DNA from: Climacium dendroides
Lineage: Eukaryota; Streptophyta; Bryopsida; Hypnales; Climaciaceae
Direction: 5' to 3'
DNA: 64,000 nt
NCBI GenBank assembly: GCA_950106755.1
Contig: OX467088.1
Coordinates: 9,284,001 to 9,348,000 of the forward strand
Shown in pieces: positions 1 to 11,668 of this stretch (position 1 is its first letter; every line of letters begins with the position of its first letter). The notes below the pieces were generated by a model, which worked only from the letters and a program-made list of their open reading frames with translations, was not told where the DNA came from and did not search any database. The translations under genes and the position numbers were made by a program.

Positions 1-3000
1 ACCTATCAATCGATAAACCCCATGACTATTCAAGAAGACAATGGTCATGAATATACAATACCTATTGGCCAATAAACCCTAGTACAACTATCCAAAAGAC
101 AATGTCGATGAATATAAAATATATATTGACCAACAAAATCAACAAGTATCAAAGAAGACAAGAATGTGTAATACAAAAATTCAATAGTATTTTCCAATAT
201 GTAATACAAAGACCAAATTTGTATTGCCAAGATTGAGGTTTTTCTCATCTTCCCATTAATATATATTGTCACTATGTCTAGAAGTTTCTTCAAATAAATC
301 TAAGTTCTTCATAGGAGACCCTAAAAAATCTTAGAAGTTACAAGGATTTATTGAGAAGCCACATATATAGATTAGATTAGCTACTTGAAGGTTTTGAGTA
401 GCCTCACAACATATTTTAGAAGTCATCTACCTAAGGTAGAATCTCACTCATTAGGTGAATATGTCTAATATTTTAAAAGGATTCTATTTATGTTGATGAT
501 ATTTATATCAAATGAGGTTTACCTTGATTGAAATATGAGACTATAGTTAGTGCATGGTGGGGGTGGGATCATCCAAAAAAATAATATTAAAATTAAAAAC
601 TAAAAAATTGAATTTTTTTGGTGTGATGTGTATTTACAATGTCAAAATGTCTCTTTTGTTGATGCCAATGGAATTTTTTAAAATAAAAATAAAAATAAAA
701 ATTCCTTCTTTACAATACAATCACTAACAATTGTGTGCAAGTGTACAACAACTTTGGGGCCCTAGTTTGCTATATATTATATGAATGTTCAAAAAATTAT
801 TCAAGATGAGTACTATGTATGTATGTTACATTATATCTTCTTTTAGTGGAATCCCTCTCCCAAAAGCCCCAAATTAGTATTTGCTTATAAATTTAGAATT
901 TTAAAATTTTTAACCCTTTAAGAGTTAGGGTAGTCCCAATTTCCAAAATTGTGAAGATATATTATAGAATTCATCTTAGAAAAATAATTTAATGATGACT
1001 CTTAAATAACATTTGTAAAATATGATCTGTAGATCATATCTATGTAGTTAAATCAACTTTTATATTTTCCAAGCACATGTAGTATGCCATTCATTTTGTC
1101 CCAAATAGAGTGCTACAATGCCCCGATTGATTGGGACTTCCTCAATTCTCTCACCTAATCTCTTGCAAGGCTTGGGGACATTCTCAAAGTCCCTCTTGCT
1201 CACCAAGGTGGCATAGGCATATCTTAGAGTGAGGGATGTAACACCAAGAGTATATGCAACTTGTTTGTAGAAGTGGTGTTGAATGTTAAACTACTGAACT
1301 TTGGATGGCAACTTCGTACTACCTTTGACATTAGATGAAATTTGAGGCCAATAGAAGACTGCGGATTTCCATGAGTTCCCGGACTGTGGGGAACTCTAAG
1401 AACTCTGCCAAATCAATATCTTGATGTGGTTGAGACCCTGCCATGTTAGATAATAATAATAAATTAATTTTTTGAAAAAAAATATTTTAAAAATATTTTT
1501 TAATTTTTTAATATTTTGATATGTTCTTAGCTTTGGGAATAGGTCAAAATGGCCCTTCCAAGGCCTCAAATCTCTTCTGATGGTATAAGTAGTGAGAGCA
1601 AATGTAAAAAGTTGAGCAAGTTCACAACATACTTAATTTAGTGTTCAAATGCTATATCTATCACCCTCAACATTTGCAATAGTTAATAACCAAGATCAAT
1701 GTTTGTGTCCATGACAATGTTGTCTTGTAGTAGGATGCCATTTTTGTCATGATCGCTAAATGTGTCATTGTTGTTCCAATTGGCTCTCCTTAAGCTGTTA
1801 TTCCAATCGACATTTTCAATGTTGTTACTATGAGGATTTGACACCTCTAATGTCATTGTTGTCTCGATTGTGAACTCTTTTGCGGTATCGTGAAGTTTGT
1901 TGTCTATTTAGAAAAGCATGGAGCTCCTAGTTGTGATAAAAGTTTGTGAAAAGCAAAGAAAAGGCAAAAAAACTAAAGAATCCTATAACCAACACCTATT
2001 CCAAATACAAAATCCAAAAGTTACTAGGTTCCACAAATTAAATAATGCTTTTATTTAAGCAAATTTTCTTTATCCAAACCTGGTCAACTCTCAAAGCTTG
2101 TAAAATGCAGTAACACTCAAAACCCTTTTGAGTTTGACTACTACATTCTAAACTATTTTAAAATATAATCCCTCTAAGAACATTAAAAATAAAAAAACTT
2201 AAATACAACAATATTTACTTTGTAAAAAGTGAAAACTCCAATAGAACACGATCTCCACTTAAAGCACTTATAAGCAAGAACATAAGAAAATAAAAAAGAT
2301 CCAAAGATGGAAGTTGAGCCTTTAAGTACCTTCCAAAAGGTCACAAGGCTACAAACAATATAGGACAAATTACCCATTCAACCCTAATCACCTAACAAAG
2401 CTAGAAGTCTTCAAAGCCTAACTTTCTAAACAAAGTTAACAAGTTGAAGAACCTAACCTACCAATGTAGCTAACATCCCAACAAGCCCAACCTTCTTCTC
2501 ACTTGATACTGGCTAAGATATAGAAGATGCCAATTTCAACTAATAAATAGCCTACACCTTGACAACGGGTGATGTCTCAATCATGAACTCCAATGTTGCT
2601 ATCCAACCGCCTCCTCTATTGGCGGTGTCCAGGTTGCCACTGGCCCCCTTATTGCAATTTAACAAGAAACTTTGGGTACACTAGAGAGCATTTGAGAGTC
2701 AATTATGCCTTCAAAACACACGGTTCGGCTGATTCTTTCAGAGGCTTGCTTTACATGCAGGCCCTGCTCGTCTTCCTTCTCCGACTTCCCTTGGTTTCTG
2801 TCTTTGGTGTCGACAGAAGCGATCTAGGCCGTTCATGTCATTTTTGAAGGAAAAGGGATGTATGGTCAATCATGATGTTTGATATTTCTATATAATTATT
2901 AGGACATCTTCATAATTAAAATGATTTGAAAGAAGTTCAATTACATGCAAAAAATACTTGTATTAATTTAAATATGTTGGTCCAAGAGAACCAAAATTTT

Positions 3001-3530
3001 ATTGAAAATGGATGTTATCTTTTTCAGTTATATATTTATATTTTTTATTCTTCGAGTTTAAGAAAATCATATTTTATTTTAAATGTTGATTTACCACATT
3101 TTTATTTTTATTTTTCTTAAAACCTTTCAATACTCAAAAAAATTCCAAAAATCAACTATTGAGATTATGTTTCTACCATAGATGTGTACTTACAATGCAA
3201 AAATTTAAAAATTTAAAATTTCATATCTTCCACATAGGTGCAAATAAAACTCTATTGTACACCCATTTCTAAATATTTTCCTATCGTTCTTTCAGTGGAA
3301 TCTCATCACTAAATGTTCTTTAGAATGGCCAATTTGTTTTATTTATTCTGAATGTTTTTACTATTTTCTAATAATTTAAATATTAGAGTATCTATTTTCT
3401 TGAAATTTTCTATTGGCGGTGTACTAAATTGTTGTTGATCCTCTGACGGCAACCTTTGCTATTACCATAACCAACCTTTGGATATTAGACTTAAATATGC
3501 AAAATGTTGTTTGAGTGGGGGACACCTGTA
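1..3530. other. AT-rich intergenic spacer
   Basis: No supported gene. The stretch is AT-rich, with homopolymer runs and only short open frames lacking recognisable domains or a splice-consistent structure. Confidence 0.6.
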
Positions 3531-3762
3531 GCAATACACTAATGATGATAAATAGTGTTATGTTGTGATTAATGTTACCTGGATTTTTACCCCAGTCACT
3601 CTAAACTTCAATTGGTTGGCATTTAGTGTTGTGTTCACTTTTTTGAGCAATACACTAATGATGATAAATAGTGTTATGTTGTGATTAATGTTACCTGGAT
3701 TTTTACCCCAGTCACTCTAAACTTCAATTGGTTGGCATTTAGTGTTGTGTTCACTTTTTTGA
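3531..3762. repeat. Two tandem copies of a 116-bp unit
   Basis: The block starting GCAATACACTAATGATG at 3531 is repeated apparently exactly from 3647. The duplication forms the left part of a larger inverted-repeat element ending near 4000. Confidence 0.85.
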
Positions 3763-4000
3763 GCAATAACTTTTTTGAGCATGTAATAGGTTTCTTGAGT
3801 TCATACGGGTTTTTTTTGCATTTTGATGAAATAGTTAGGTAACACTAAATGTAAACTTGTAAAAAATTTATACCCAATAGTTGACAAATAGTGTCTATGT
3901 TGACATTTAGTGTTGGTAGCATTAACTGGATTGTTGACAATTAGTGTTATGCTTCGTGATTAGTGTTGCCAACACTATTTATCATCATTAGTATAGTGAC
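3531..4000. mobile_element. MITE-like element with about 25-bp terminal inverted repeats
   Basis: The left end contains ACTAATGATGATAAATAGTG (from about 3537) and the right end carries its inverse near 3973-3992. Between them the motif TTAGTGTT or its complement recurs many times, like the subterminal repeats of cut-and-paste transposons. There is no coding capacity, so the element would be non-autonomous. The target-site duplication is unclear and the superfamily is not assigned. Confidence 0.5.
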
Positions 4001-4737
4001 CTTGGTTACCATTGTTGGAAGAATGGCCGGGTGAGTACCTTCTGGCCCCTCCTTTCCATTCAACAAAGAAGGACATCTAGTTTGCCCCCCTCAATGTTCA
4101 ACATTTTTTTTTTATTTTTTTTGAAAACCAAAAGAACAGGATCAATCAACCCTTGTCCGTTCCCGGATTTGTCCCCAATTTGTCCGTTACCCGGATGAAT
4201 TTAATCTCCCCCAACAGGGGTCGCCCTGAGGTCGCTGCTGCTACAGACTACCCTTTTGGTGGAAGTAGGAGTGGCATGCAACAGTGGAGCTTATTTGTAA
4301 GAGAATGGATTGGGAGGGTGGGAGGGTGTCGGATCAATGCAACCCTACAATAGTTCCATTGCAAAATTGGCGCCCCTCAATTCTCATGCATTGAAAGTTC
4401 CAAATGTGTCAGTGTCCACATCCTCAGTTCTAGTCATTTCGTGTTCAATGCTGTTCTCACTTACGGTAGCAGCACCCAAACACTACTATGCATATATCAA
4501 TTATGAGGATGTACACCATCTGAACAGCAGAGCCTAGAATCAGATTTTGGTACAAAATTTGAAATTTGTAAGTTAATCACACAGTGTAAGTTCTATAAAT
4601 ACATGCTAAAATACACTGGAATGGTCTTTCAATTGGTAACAAGACCATTAAAGAAATTTATGAAACTCTAACAATAGCAACTATGACCAGTTACCTAAAG
4701 GGAATTATTAACTTAGCTTCTGTTGTGAAATCTGTGT
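4001..4737. other. Spacer downstream of the methyltransferase gene
   Basis: No supported gene. It should hold the 3' untranslated region of the minus-strand methyltransferase. Short open frames around 4153-4537 have no recognisable features. Confidence 0.5.
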
Positions 4738-6347
4738 CTATAAGGTGCCGATGAGAGTATTAAGAGTCCACTTCACAGTTCTCCGAGGAGAATCACCCCA
4801 AGCATCCGTGAAGAGCTTCTGTTGCTGTTCGCTCCACACATCTCGTCCAGCATCAATGGCTTTCTGAACGGCCGACCATGACCGCAAATGCGACATAAAC
4901 TCCACCAGCGTCGCCTCTTTTGCGGACTCAAATGGGAAAGGGCCAGTTGTGGTGAGCTTGGAGCTCACGACAGGCGCAAACGGGAAGGGCATGGTTTTGT
5001 AGCCTTCTCTGATGTACTGAATCTGAGGAGCCCAGTCGTGAGAGACTTGGTCAGCGAAGGAGCTCAAGACGGCGTCCACAGCTGGCGTTACTGATGGATA
5101 CCCATACGACCAAGCTGCAATGACTCCACCCGGATTGCGCAGCACACGACGAACTTGTTCGTAGAAGGTGTCCAAGTCGAACCAGTGCAAGGCTTGTGCA
5201 CACACCACGAGATCCACAGATCCATCTGCTATGAGAGGTTTCACATGCTGCTCTGTCATCTGGAAATGAATGACTGCGTAGGTGATGTTGGGATGCTGGG
5301 TGGCGTGATGGATCTGCTGCTCGCTTGCGTCGGTTGCAATGACCTTCGCATAGTGATCCGCCAACTGCAAACATGACACTAATTTTAAGGGAAGTAAACC
5401 AAAAAGAGAATTGAGACAAAGCGTGTTACGTACGGTCAATGAAAGACAGTGTGCAGAATATTCCTGAATCTCATTGAAGAGAGAGGGTCAGATTAAAGAG
5501 GTGTAGGTGTACAATCCAAAGTGTAACACCTAGATTTAGATTTGGTACTACGAGAAAGCGTATCGTCTCCAAAACTGTCTCAAGCTTTCCAGAAGCTTTG
5601 GAAGTTGAGGAGTTTTACCTATGAAGCGACCGCTGGGAGTTGGAGTTGACATATTTCATGCTTCAAGGATAGCCTAATGTTGACATTAGTAGTCTACTGT
5701 CCATTTTGGAAATCTGAACAATATTTATTACTGGAGTATAGAAACTAAACACTTGAATTGTGCTTGTCTTTCAGTTTATGTGAATGTTTTACAGACCTCC
5801 TCAACCAGATAGTGGGATCGATGACCGGGTGAGACAAAGTGTCCCTTTCGGGATTGGTTTCCTTAGTTCAGTCTCTCACATCGAACCCTCTAGATATTCA
5901 ACCCAAATCGGATTGCTCCCCAAGCCCAAACCCAAACCCTAAATTGACACTCGAGAGCGCAACCCTAAATTCACACGGTTGAAGTCCAGCTGATCCAACA
6001 CGATGCGCTCTCCCATGATGCAATGAATTCCTCAAAGCCGTTCGATGCAGACAGTCATTCTTTTCTGGATAAATTAGCGTCACATCCCACAATTTGGACA
6101 GATTCGATTCCAATTAACTAAACTCGCCTTTGTTGCAAATCTCCAGATATTTGTGAGCAATTGAGCATTCGAACAGAAGTGAAGTGAGGGAGAAAACCTG
6201 AATGGCTGCTTGGCCGTTTCCAGTGCCGACATCCCAGGCTACAGAGTGCGAGGGCGTGAGCGACGCCAAGAAGTTGAACAAGGACGCGGGGTAGATGGTG
6301 CGGCCCAGCGCATACGCGCTCGCTTGCTTGGTGAAGAGATGGGCCAT
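4738..6347 (-). CDS. SAM-dependent methyltransferase (Methyltransf_11 type), two exons
   Basis: Exons 6347-6198 and 5364-4738 (minus) join in phase 0 across an 833-bp GT-AG intron, giving about 258 aa. The start is the ATG opening MAHLFTKQ, as expected for this family; an upstream in-frame ATG at 6383 is less likely. Class I methyltransferase landmarks are visible: motif I VAWDVGTGNGQ at residues 36-46 (SAM-binding glycine loop), an acidic residue in VIATDAS (Asp62) at the motif II position, and DLVVCAQALHWFD for the following strand. Plant relatives are usually annotated as a putative methyltransferase of the DDB_G0268948 type and are probably cytosolic; the substrate is unknown. No signal peptide or membrane segment is visible. 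The length is normal and the frame appears intact. Confidence 0.9.
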
Positions 6348-6506
6348 AATGAAGCGGAGCTGAAGAATGCCGTGGCTCCCCACCAGGAGTGAGTTTCAGG
6401 CCCGCCAGCGCCAGCGCCACCTGAAAGACAAAACAAGCAGCTAGGTTGAGGCACCAGTAGCTGATCATTTAAGCACTTTTGGAGCAGATCGTGTGCAATA
6501 GTGGAA

Positions 6507-6567
6507 ATTTCCTATCTTTCTTCCATGGAAATTTCGTATCTTCCTCCATGGAAGAAAGATAGGAAAT
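6507..6567. repeat. Perfect 22-bp inverted repeat with 17-nt loop
   Basis: Arms 6507-6528 and 6546-6567 are exact reverse complements. The sequence lies just upstream of the methyltransferase start and could form a strong hairpin or be the remnant of a small fold-back element. Confidence 0.85.
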
Positions 6568-6704
6568 ATGGAGATGGCAAAATTTTCAGAATTTTATTTC
6601 CAAAATTGAAATTACTGGGAATTTTTGCAACCCAAAAGTGCACTTTGCCCATAGCCAATGTTTAGAGTCTTCCAATTCCAATCATTCAAGAACTATTTTC
6701 CCTC

Positions 6705-6920
6705 TCACTACTTTTTACTTTCTTGCTCACTACTTCAAAACATGTGTTCATAACCTTACCAATCCCAACCTTGTAAAAGACCAAAAAACACACTCCAAGG
6801 TTTGGTTGGAAATCACTACTTTCTACTTTCTTGCTCACTACTTCAAAACGTGTTCATAACCTTACTAGTCCAACCTTGTAAACAACCAAAAAAACACACT
6901 CCAAGCTTTGGTTGGAAATC
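6705..6920. repeat. Two diverged tandem copies of a ~108-bp unit
   Basis: The block starting TCACTACTTTTTACTTTC near 6705 recurs near 6813 with few changes and a short indel. No coding function is apparent. Confidence 0.75.
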
Positions 6921-9336
6921 TGTTCCAGCTGTAGATGAAAATATTGCACCCCTACTAGTTGGGGACTAGGCGTGGTTGACAATGATGCCTCAACTTTAAA
7001 TAAAGGCCACTTTATACTATGGTGGAGAAGTGCATTGGTCGGTGATGAAATCTTGGCAAAAACATGGTTATTTGAGGCACCCAGTGGGATGTTGGAGAAG
7101 AATGGTGAAAAGACAATAAGATTTGCCACAAGAAGTCTTGACCGGTTGTAGTGTAAATACCAAGTAGAGAAATTTTCCAAATATTGACTGCACAAATTGA
7201 AGACCATTGAACTTCACCAAGAATTGTACATTGTTTCATAATGGAAGAAGTCAAGGGATTAGCACTTGTATTCATGCACACTCCGGGGCTAGTGTATCTT
7301 CTGCACCCTTGCACATGACACAACATAGTTTGGGAAATATACAAAACGATCATGACCAATAAACCCTCAGGGAAATATACAAAATGATCATGACCAATAA
7401 ACCCTCAAGATGCTTCAATCTTGTTAATGTGGGGAAACCTTAGATATACTACATTCAAGAAAATAAACATTCCAATGCCATCGTGATTTGTGTATCCTTC
7501 TCCTAATCATCTTTACCTTAAGATAGATTATTTATTAATTTGTTTGTTTTGTTTGATATGTTGAGATTTAACAAAGTGTGAGGTGTCTAGCAACGCCTTT
7601 GGCAAAAGGGGTTCATAGACTTTGTTTCGTGGTATTAGGACATATGGTATGAAAATGATTGAATTTCAAAGTTTTTATGAATTCAAAAATTGATTTAAAT
7701 TACTATTTATTTTTTAAAAATCATAACTTTCATATAGCATGTCCAAACCCCACAAAACAAAGCCCTTGCACTCTATTGTGTAGAAAGCATTCTATTCATA
7801 CCAATTTTCTGGCATTCATACCTATGTTGTGAATGTTATGAAATTTTTCAATTAAAAGGTTGAATTCAACTATATTTTATTTTGAAAAACCACACTGACT
7901 TTTACATGACACATCTAAACACCACAAAAAGAAAGTCCTTGCACTCCTTTGTGCATAAAGCTTTCTATTTGTACCAAGAATGCAACTTCCCACACTATAG
8001 TGTGAAAGGTATTGAATTTCAAAGTTTTAATGAATTAGAAAATTAGAAAGGTAGTTTCACTTTTATTTTGGTTGTGGCAATGGTATAGAGCACACTAATT
8101 AATCGTTAAGTGATCTTTCTTCAAACGATTCCAACAGATGAGATTGAACAACAATCCATGACCCATGGGGAAGACCAAAATTTAAAATTAAGTAATAGAA
8201 AATGGTAATAATAATTTACTTTTCTTGACATCTGACACCTTTAACCCGATAAAGACAAGTTTCAAGCCTCAATTGTCATCACTTTTGTTGCTATTTTTTG
8301 CAACTAGATTTTAATGAAGAATTTTATGTTTACTTTTCAGAGATGAAATCATGTATCTACTACAAGTCATAAAATTTTAAAATTATTTGGAGAAATTTTG
8401 AAGTTATTATGAATTTTTAAGAAAATAGTGAGAAATTCATATCAAGTATTAGTACAAACTATACTTAAAAAATTTGAGACTTTCACTCTTGATATTTACT
8501 ATAGTGTATAACACCATGATATAAACCAAAGTTATTGTATCACTCTAAAATAAAAAAATAAAAAAACCATGGTTATAGGTCCACTTGTCCAAAGTTCATA
8601 TTGCTATTAAATATTGAAATTTATGAATTTTTCCAGATTGCCAATTGGAGAAGAAACTACACTTGGTAAGCTTCATTTCACTATTAGTCCAACTCAAAAT
8701 CCAAAAACAATATTTTTGTAGCTCAATCTCACATAAAGAAAAAGTAGCAAGAAATGGCCAAAATATACTTCAAGGGTGATTCGTGGATTGAACATCTTCT
8801 TCAGAAAAGTGAGTAAGAGTACTATAATGAGGGAACTTGCAATGCAGAGAACTATTTACCAAAAATGTACTTAAGTGCCCTCCACATAAATAAATTAGAT
8901 GAAAAATATTTTTTTCCTTGTCCTACAATGCCAAGCAAAGTCGTCCAACAAACACTAAATGTCTGCATCAACGCTACAAGGTTAAAGATGCAAGTATTAA
9001 TTGCCTTACGTAAGCTAATTGAGCTGAACTCATTGAACTAGGGCTTTTATTCATATTTTATGAAGTGCCAAAGTAATCATATAAAATGTTACATTGGTGC
9101 TCCCAATTTCAACATTCATTCACATATTGGATAGAAAATATCACATTAGCACATATCACATGTCTGTAATTCAAATTTCATCCACAAATTGGCAATTTCA
9201 TCCAAGATTTTTTTTTAAACCAAAGTTCTTTTGGTGATTTCATCGAAGTTTTGGGGCATTTTTTTTAACCCAAATTACTTTTCCCAGGTGCAATCTGGCA
9301 CCAGAAAGCCAAAAAGAAAACCAGCCTTGCATTGAA
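6921..9336. other. AT-rich spacer with small tandem repeats
   Basis: No gene is supported. A ~39-bp unit containing GATCATGACCAATAAACCCT occurs twice at about 7331-7407. A degenerate ~170-bp unit (CCACAAAA...AAGYCCTTGCACTC followed by TTTCAAAGTTTT) recurs two to three times at about 7640-8060. Confidence 0.5.
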
Positions 9337-9809
9337 CTATGAAATCCCAATTGAAAATGGGAGATGCAATTTCATAAGCACATGGAGATGTAGAAGCCTC
9401 CAATCCAGCTTGAGCTCTTGGAGATGGGAAGCTCGGCCTGCAAGAATTTGTTACCAGTACCGTATCGGAAGCGGCCGGAAGGAAGACCAGGTGATCCCCC
9501 AATTGCACCGCGGTTTACCCACTTGAATTTTTCACTTGCATCCGATGCTAAAAATTCCAATTCATATTTGCAATCAGAGGTCCCAGATGGATGCAAACCT
9601 CACGAATGAAGCTCTCGTTCAGAAGCTCCCGAGCACTGTAATCGAAGAAGCAAATCACCTGAGTGTGGATCAATTCTAGCTATGGCGTAACCTTTGCCAG
9701 AGAGCACATGATCCATGGCATCCTCGAAGCTCAACCTTCGGATGAGATGCACATTCGGCAACAACAAGTCGTCGTCTCTTCCCAACTGGGTCATTCGCCT
9801 GTAATAGAG
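9337..9809 (-). other. Unrecognised coding-like pair of exons
   Basis: Two minus-strand blocks fit together as exons. Block 9809-9659 follows TTGTTGCAG, encodes 50 codons starting LYYRRMTQLG and ending ARIDPHS, and ends in phase 1 at a GT. Block 9437-9337 follows TCTTGCAG, continues in the matching phase and ends at a stop after 32 codons. Splice sites and phases agree, which argues for real coding origin, but I recognise no family and could not find a convincing first exon. It may be the 3' end of a lineage-specific gene or of a pseudogene. Confidence 0.3.
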
Positions 9810-9839
9810 CTGCAACAACATACACCATGTGGGTGATAC

Positions 9840-10900
9840 GTCTTCTCGTTTCAAGGTTTACGAGAGTACTTGTTTGATATAATTCTACCATTTCAAACAC
9901 ATCTGCGGCAATCTCAGAATTCAATTAGCAATTCAAGCCAATGTCCATTGGAAGCATGTTTTACTCTGCAACCTCAGCAAAATAGTTGTTACCGGTAGCT
10001 AAGTGTTCCAGTGCATTATCTATTTGTGGTAGCTTATTCTATTCCACCTCTCCATGATCTGGGTCTGAAGATCGGTGAACGAGACCTCCCTCGACGTTGC
10101 AGTCGCCAACTTCCTCGATGGTCATGGCCGGGGGAGGCGAGGTAGCCCTTGGCAGATATGGCGTCTTTGTCCACATCCAGCTGGATCCCCGTGCATCAAA
10201 ATGAGCTTGCGTGTCTTGCACCACGAATCAAAGCCATGCCACGATGACGACACGATCGCGTGCGGCAGTCGGAAAAAATTGGCGGTTCGAATGAATTGCC
10301 AGATGGAATAGGCCATCTGAAACCTCAGAAGAAAACTCTGCACGGACTTGAACTTCGCAATCGCATCTTATCGGGTTTCAGGTCCAAGCTCATGACGACA
10401 ACCGAGTCGGCGTGTGCTGATTCTTCGCTTCAGGCTCACGTACGTAGGTCTTCAGTTCGATCTCTTCTTTACCCTAGCCTGCACACACGATGGCAAATAA
10501 AACCAGAGACCTTTCCATGGCCAAATGAATAGAACTGATCTACACAGTCATGCACTACTGTGGTGACGGATTTTCACGCTTGCTGAGGGAATTCTTTTGG
10601 TTAGGGGACGTTTCGATTTGCGCTGTGAAGAAGTCCTTTGCCAACCTCTCCTTGTGCAAGCCCTGGGGCATCATGAGCACATGAATCTTCATTTTGAAGT
10701 CCTAGTGGCTGCTCGTAGAGTTGCATGCAGCATTGCTGGGATTTCATGCGAAAGGAGGCAGCTAGTTGCTGTAACAATTGCACCATTCTTAGAACATGAT
10801 ACTAACATGAAGCTCCTCGCTCTCAATTCGACTGAGGTGTTGCAATTCTGTCCTATTGTCTCTATTCAAGATCCGAATGTAAGTTCGTGACAGTTCCATG
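9840..10900. other. Coding-like remnants, frame-broken
   Basis: Several GC-richer open stretches occur on both strands, for example a minus-strand frame at 10343-10122 starting MQSFLLRFQMAYSIW, another around 10200-10050 reading IQLDVDKDAISAKGYLAS, and minus-strand KMKIHVLMMPQGLHKERL near 10690-10640. They change frame and contain stops, so I read this as a decayed or unusually spliced gene related to the exons at 9337-9809. No family was recognised. Confidence 0.25.
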
Positions 10901-11668
10901 TTCTGTCCCTGCACACTCAGTTTCCATTGTCATTTGCATGATTGAGAGAGTCACAATTGGTATTGAATGAACATCTCTGTGCGAGGATAGCCGGTGGTTC
11001 TCTGAAATCAGCTCATCGGATATTCAAATTTAAAAAAATTATTTTTAATGCGTTCTAACATTATTTACTGGTGGAGATATGAGTATACTTGATTGGGTGG
11101 CTACTGAGCTCCTGGAAATGGGAACCCAGAAAACACTAGCACAATCAATCCACCATCTCTAAATTATATAACTGCATTGGAACACGTTGTACATGCCACA
11201 CTATCATTTACTGTTGCACACTGGTCACGCATTCAAACCAAGTATATCTCATTGCATAGGAGACTGTCTAGACAAGTAAGTTGCCAAATTGAAAATTGAA
11301 GAGATTAGAGAGTACTACCATCTGAGGATGTTTTAATGCAAACCGGATGCCAAATGTAACCAAGATGAGGTGGAAGGATCCAAAATTAGAAGTAGACATG
11401 ATCAGTTTTGAATAGGAGTTGAAAGGTTTGGCATTGGATTGCAAATTTATAAATTTACTAATTCAATGAAAAAGAGTACAATAGATAAGACTAATCGTCA
11501 ACATCCCAAAAAACAAGATAGTTCCTCTAAACTTCAAAGGTTGACAACTAAGCAAATAATATCCCTTCTCTTGCTAAAAATGCCAAACACAAAGTTGAAA
11601 TATGGCATTCTAAAGGTTTCAGGGTTTAAGATCTACAAATGTGTTGTGGACATTTGTTCCTGGAATTC
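10901..11668. other. Spacer downstream of the E2/F-box gene
   Basis: No supported gene. A plus-strand open frame at 11439-11711 is lysine/serine rich, featureless, and overlaps the end of the minus-strand E2/F-box gene. Confidence 0.45.
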
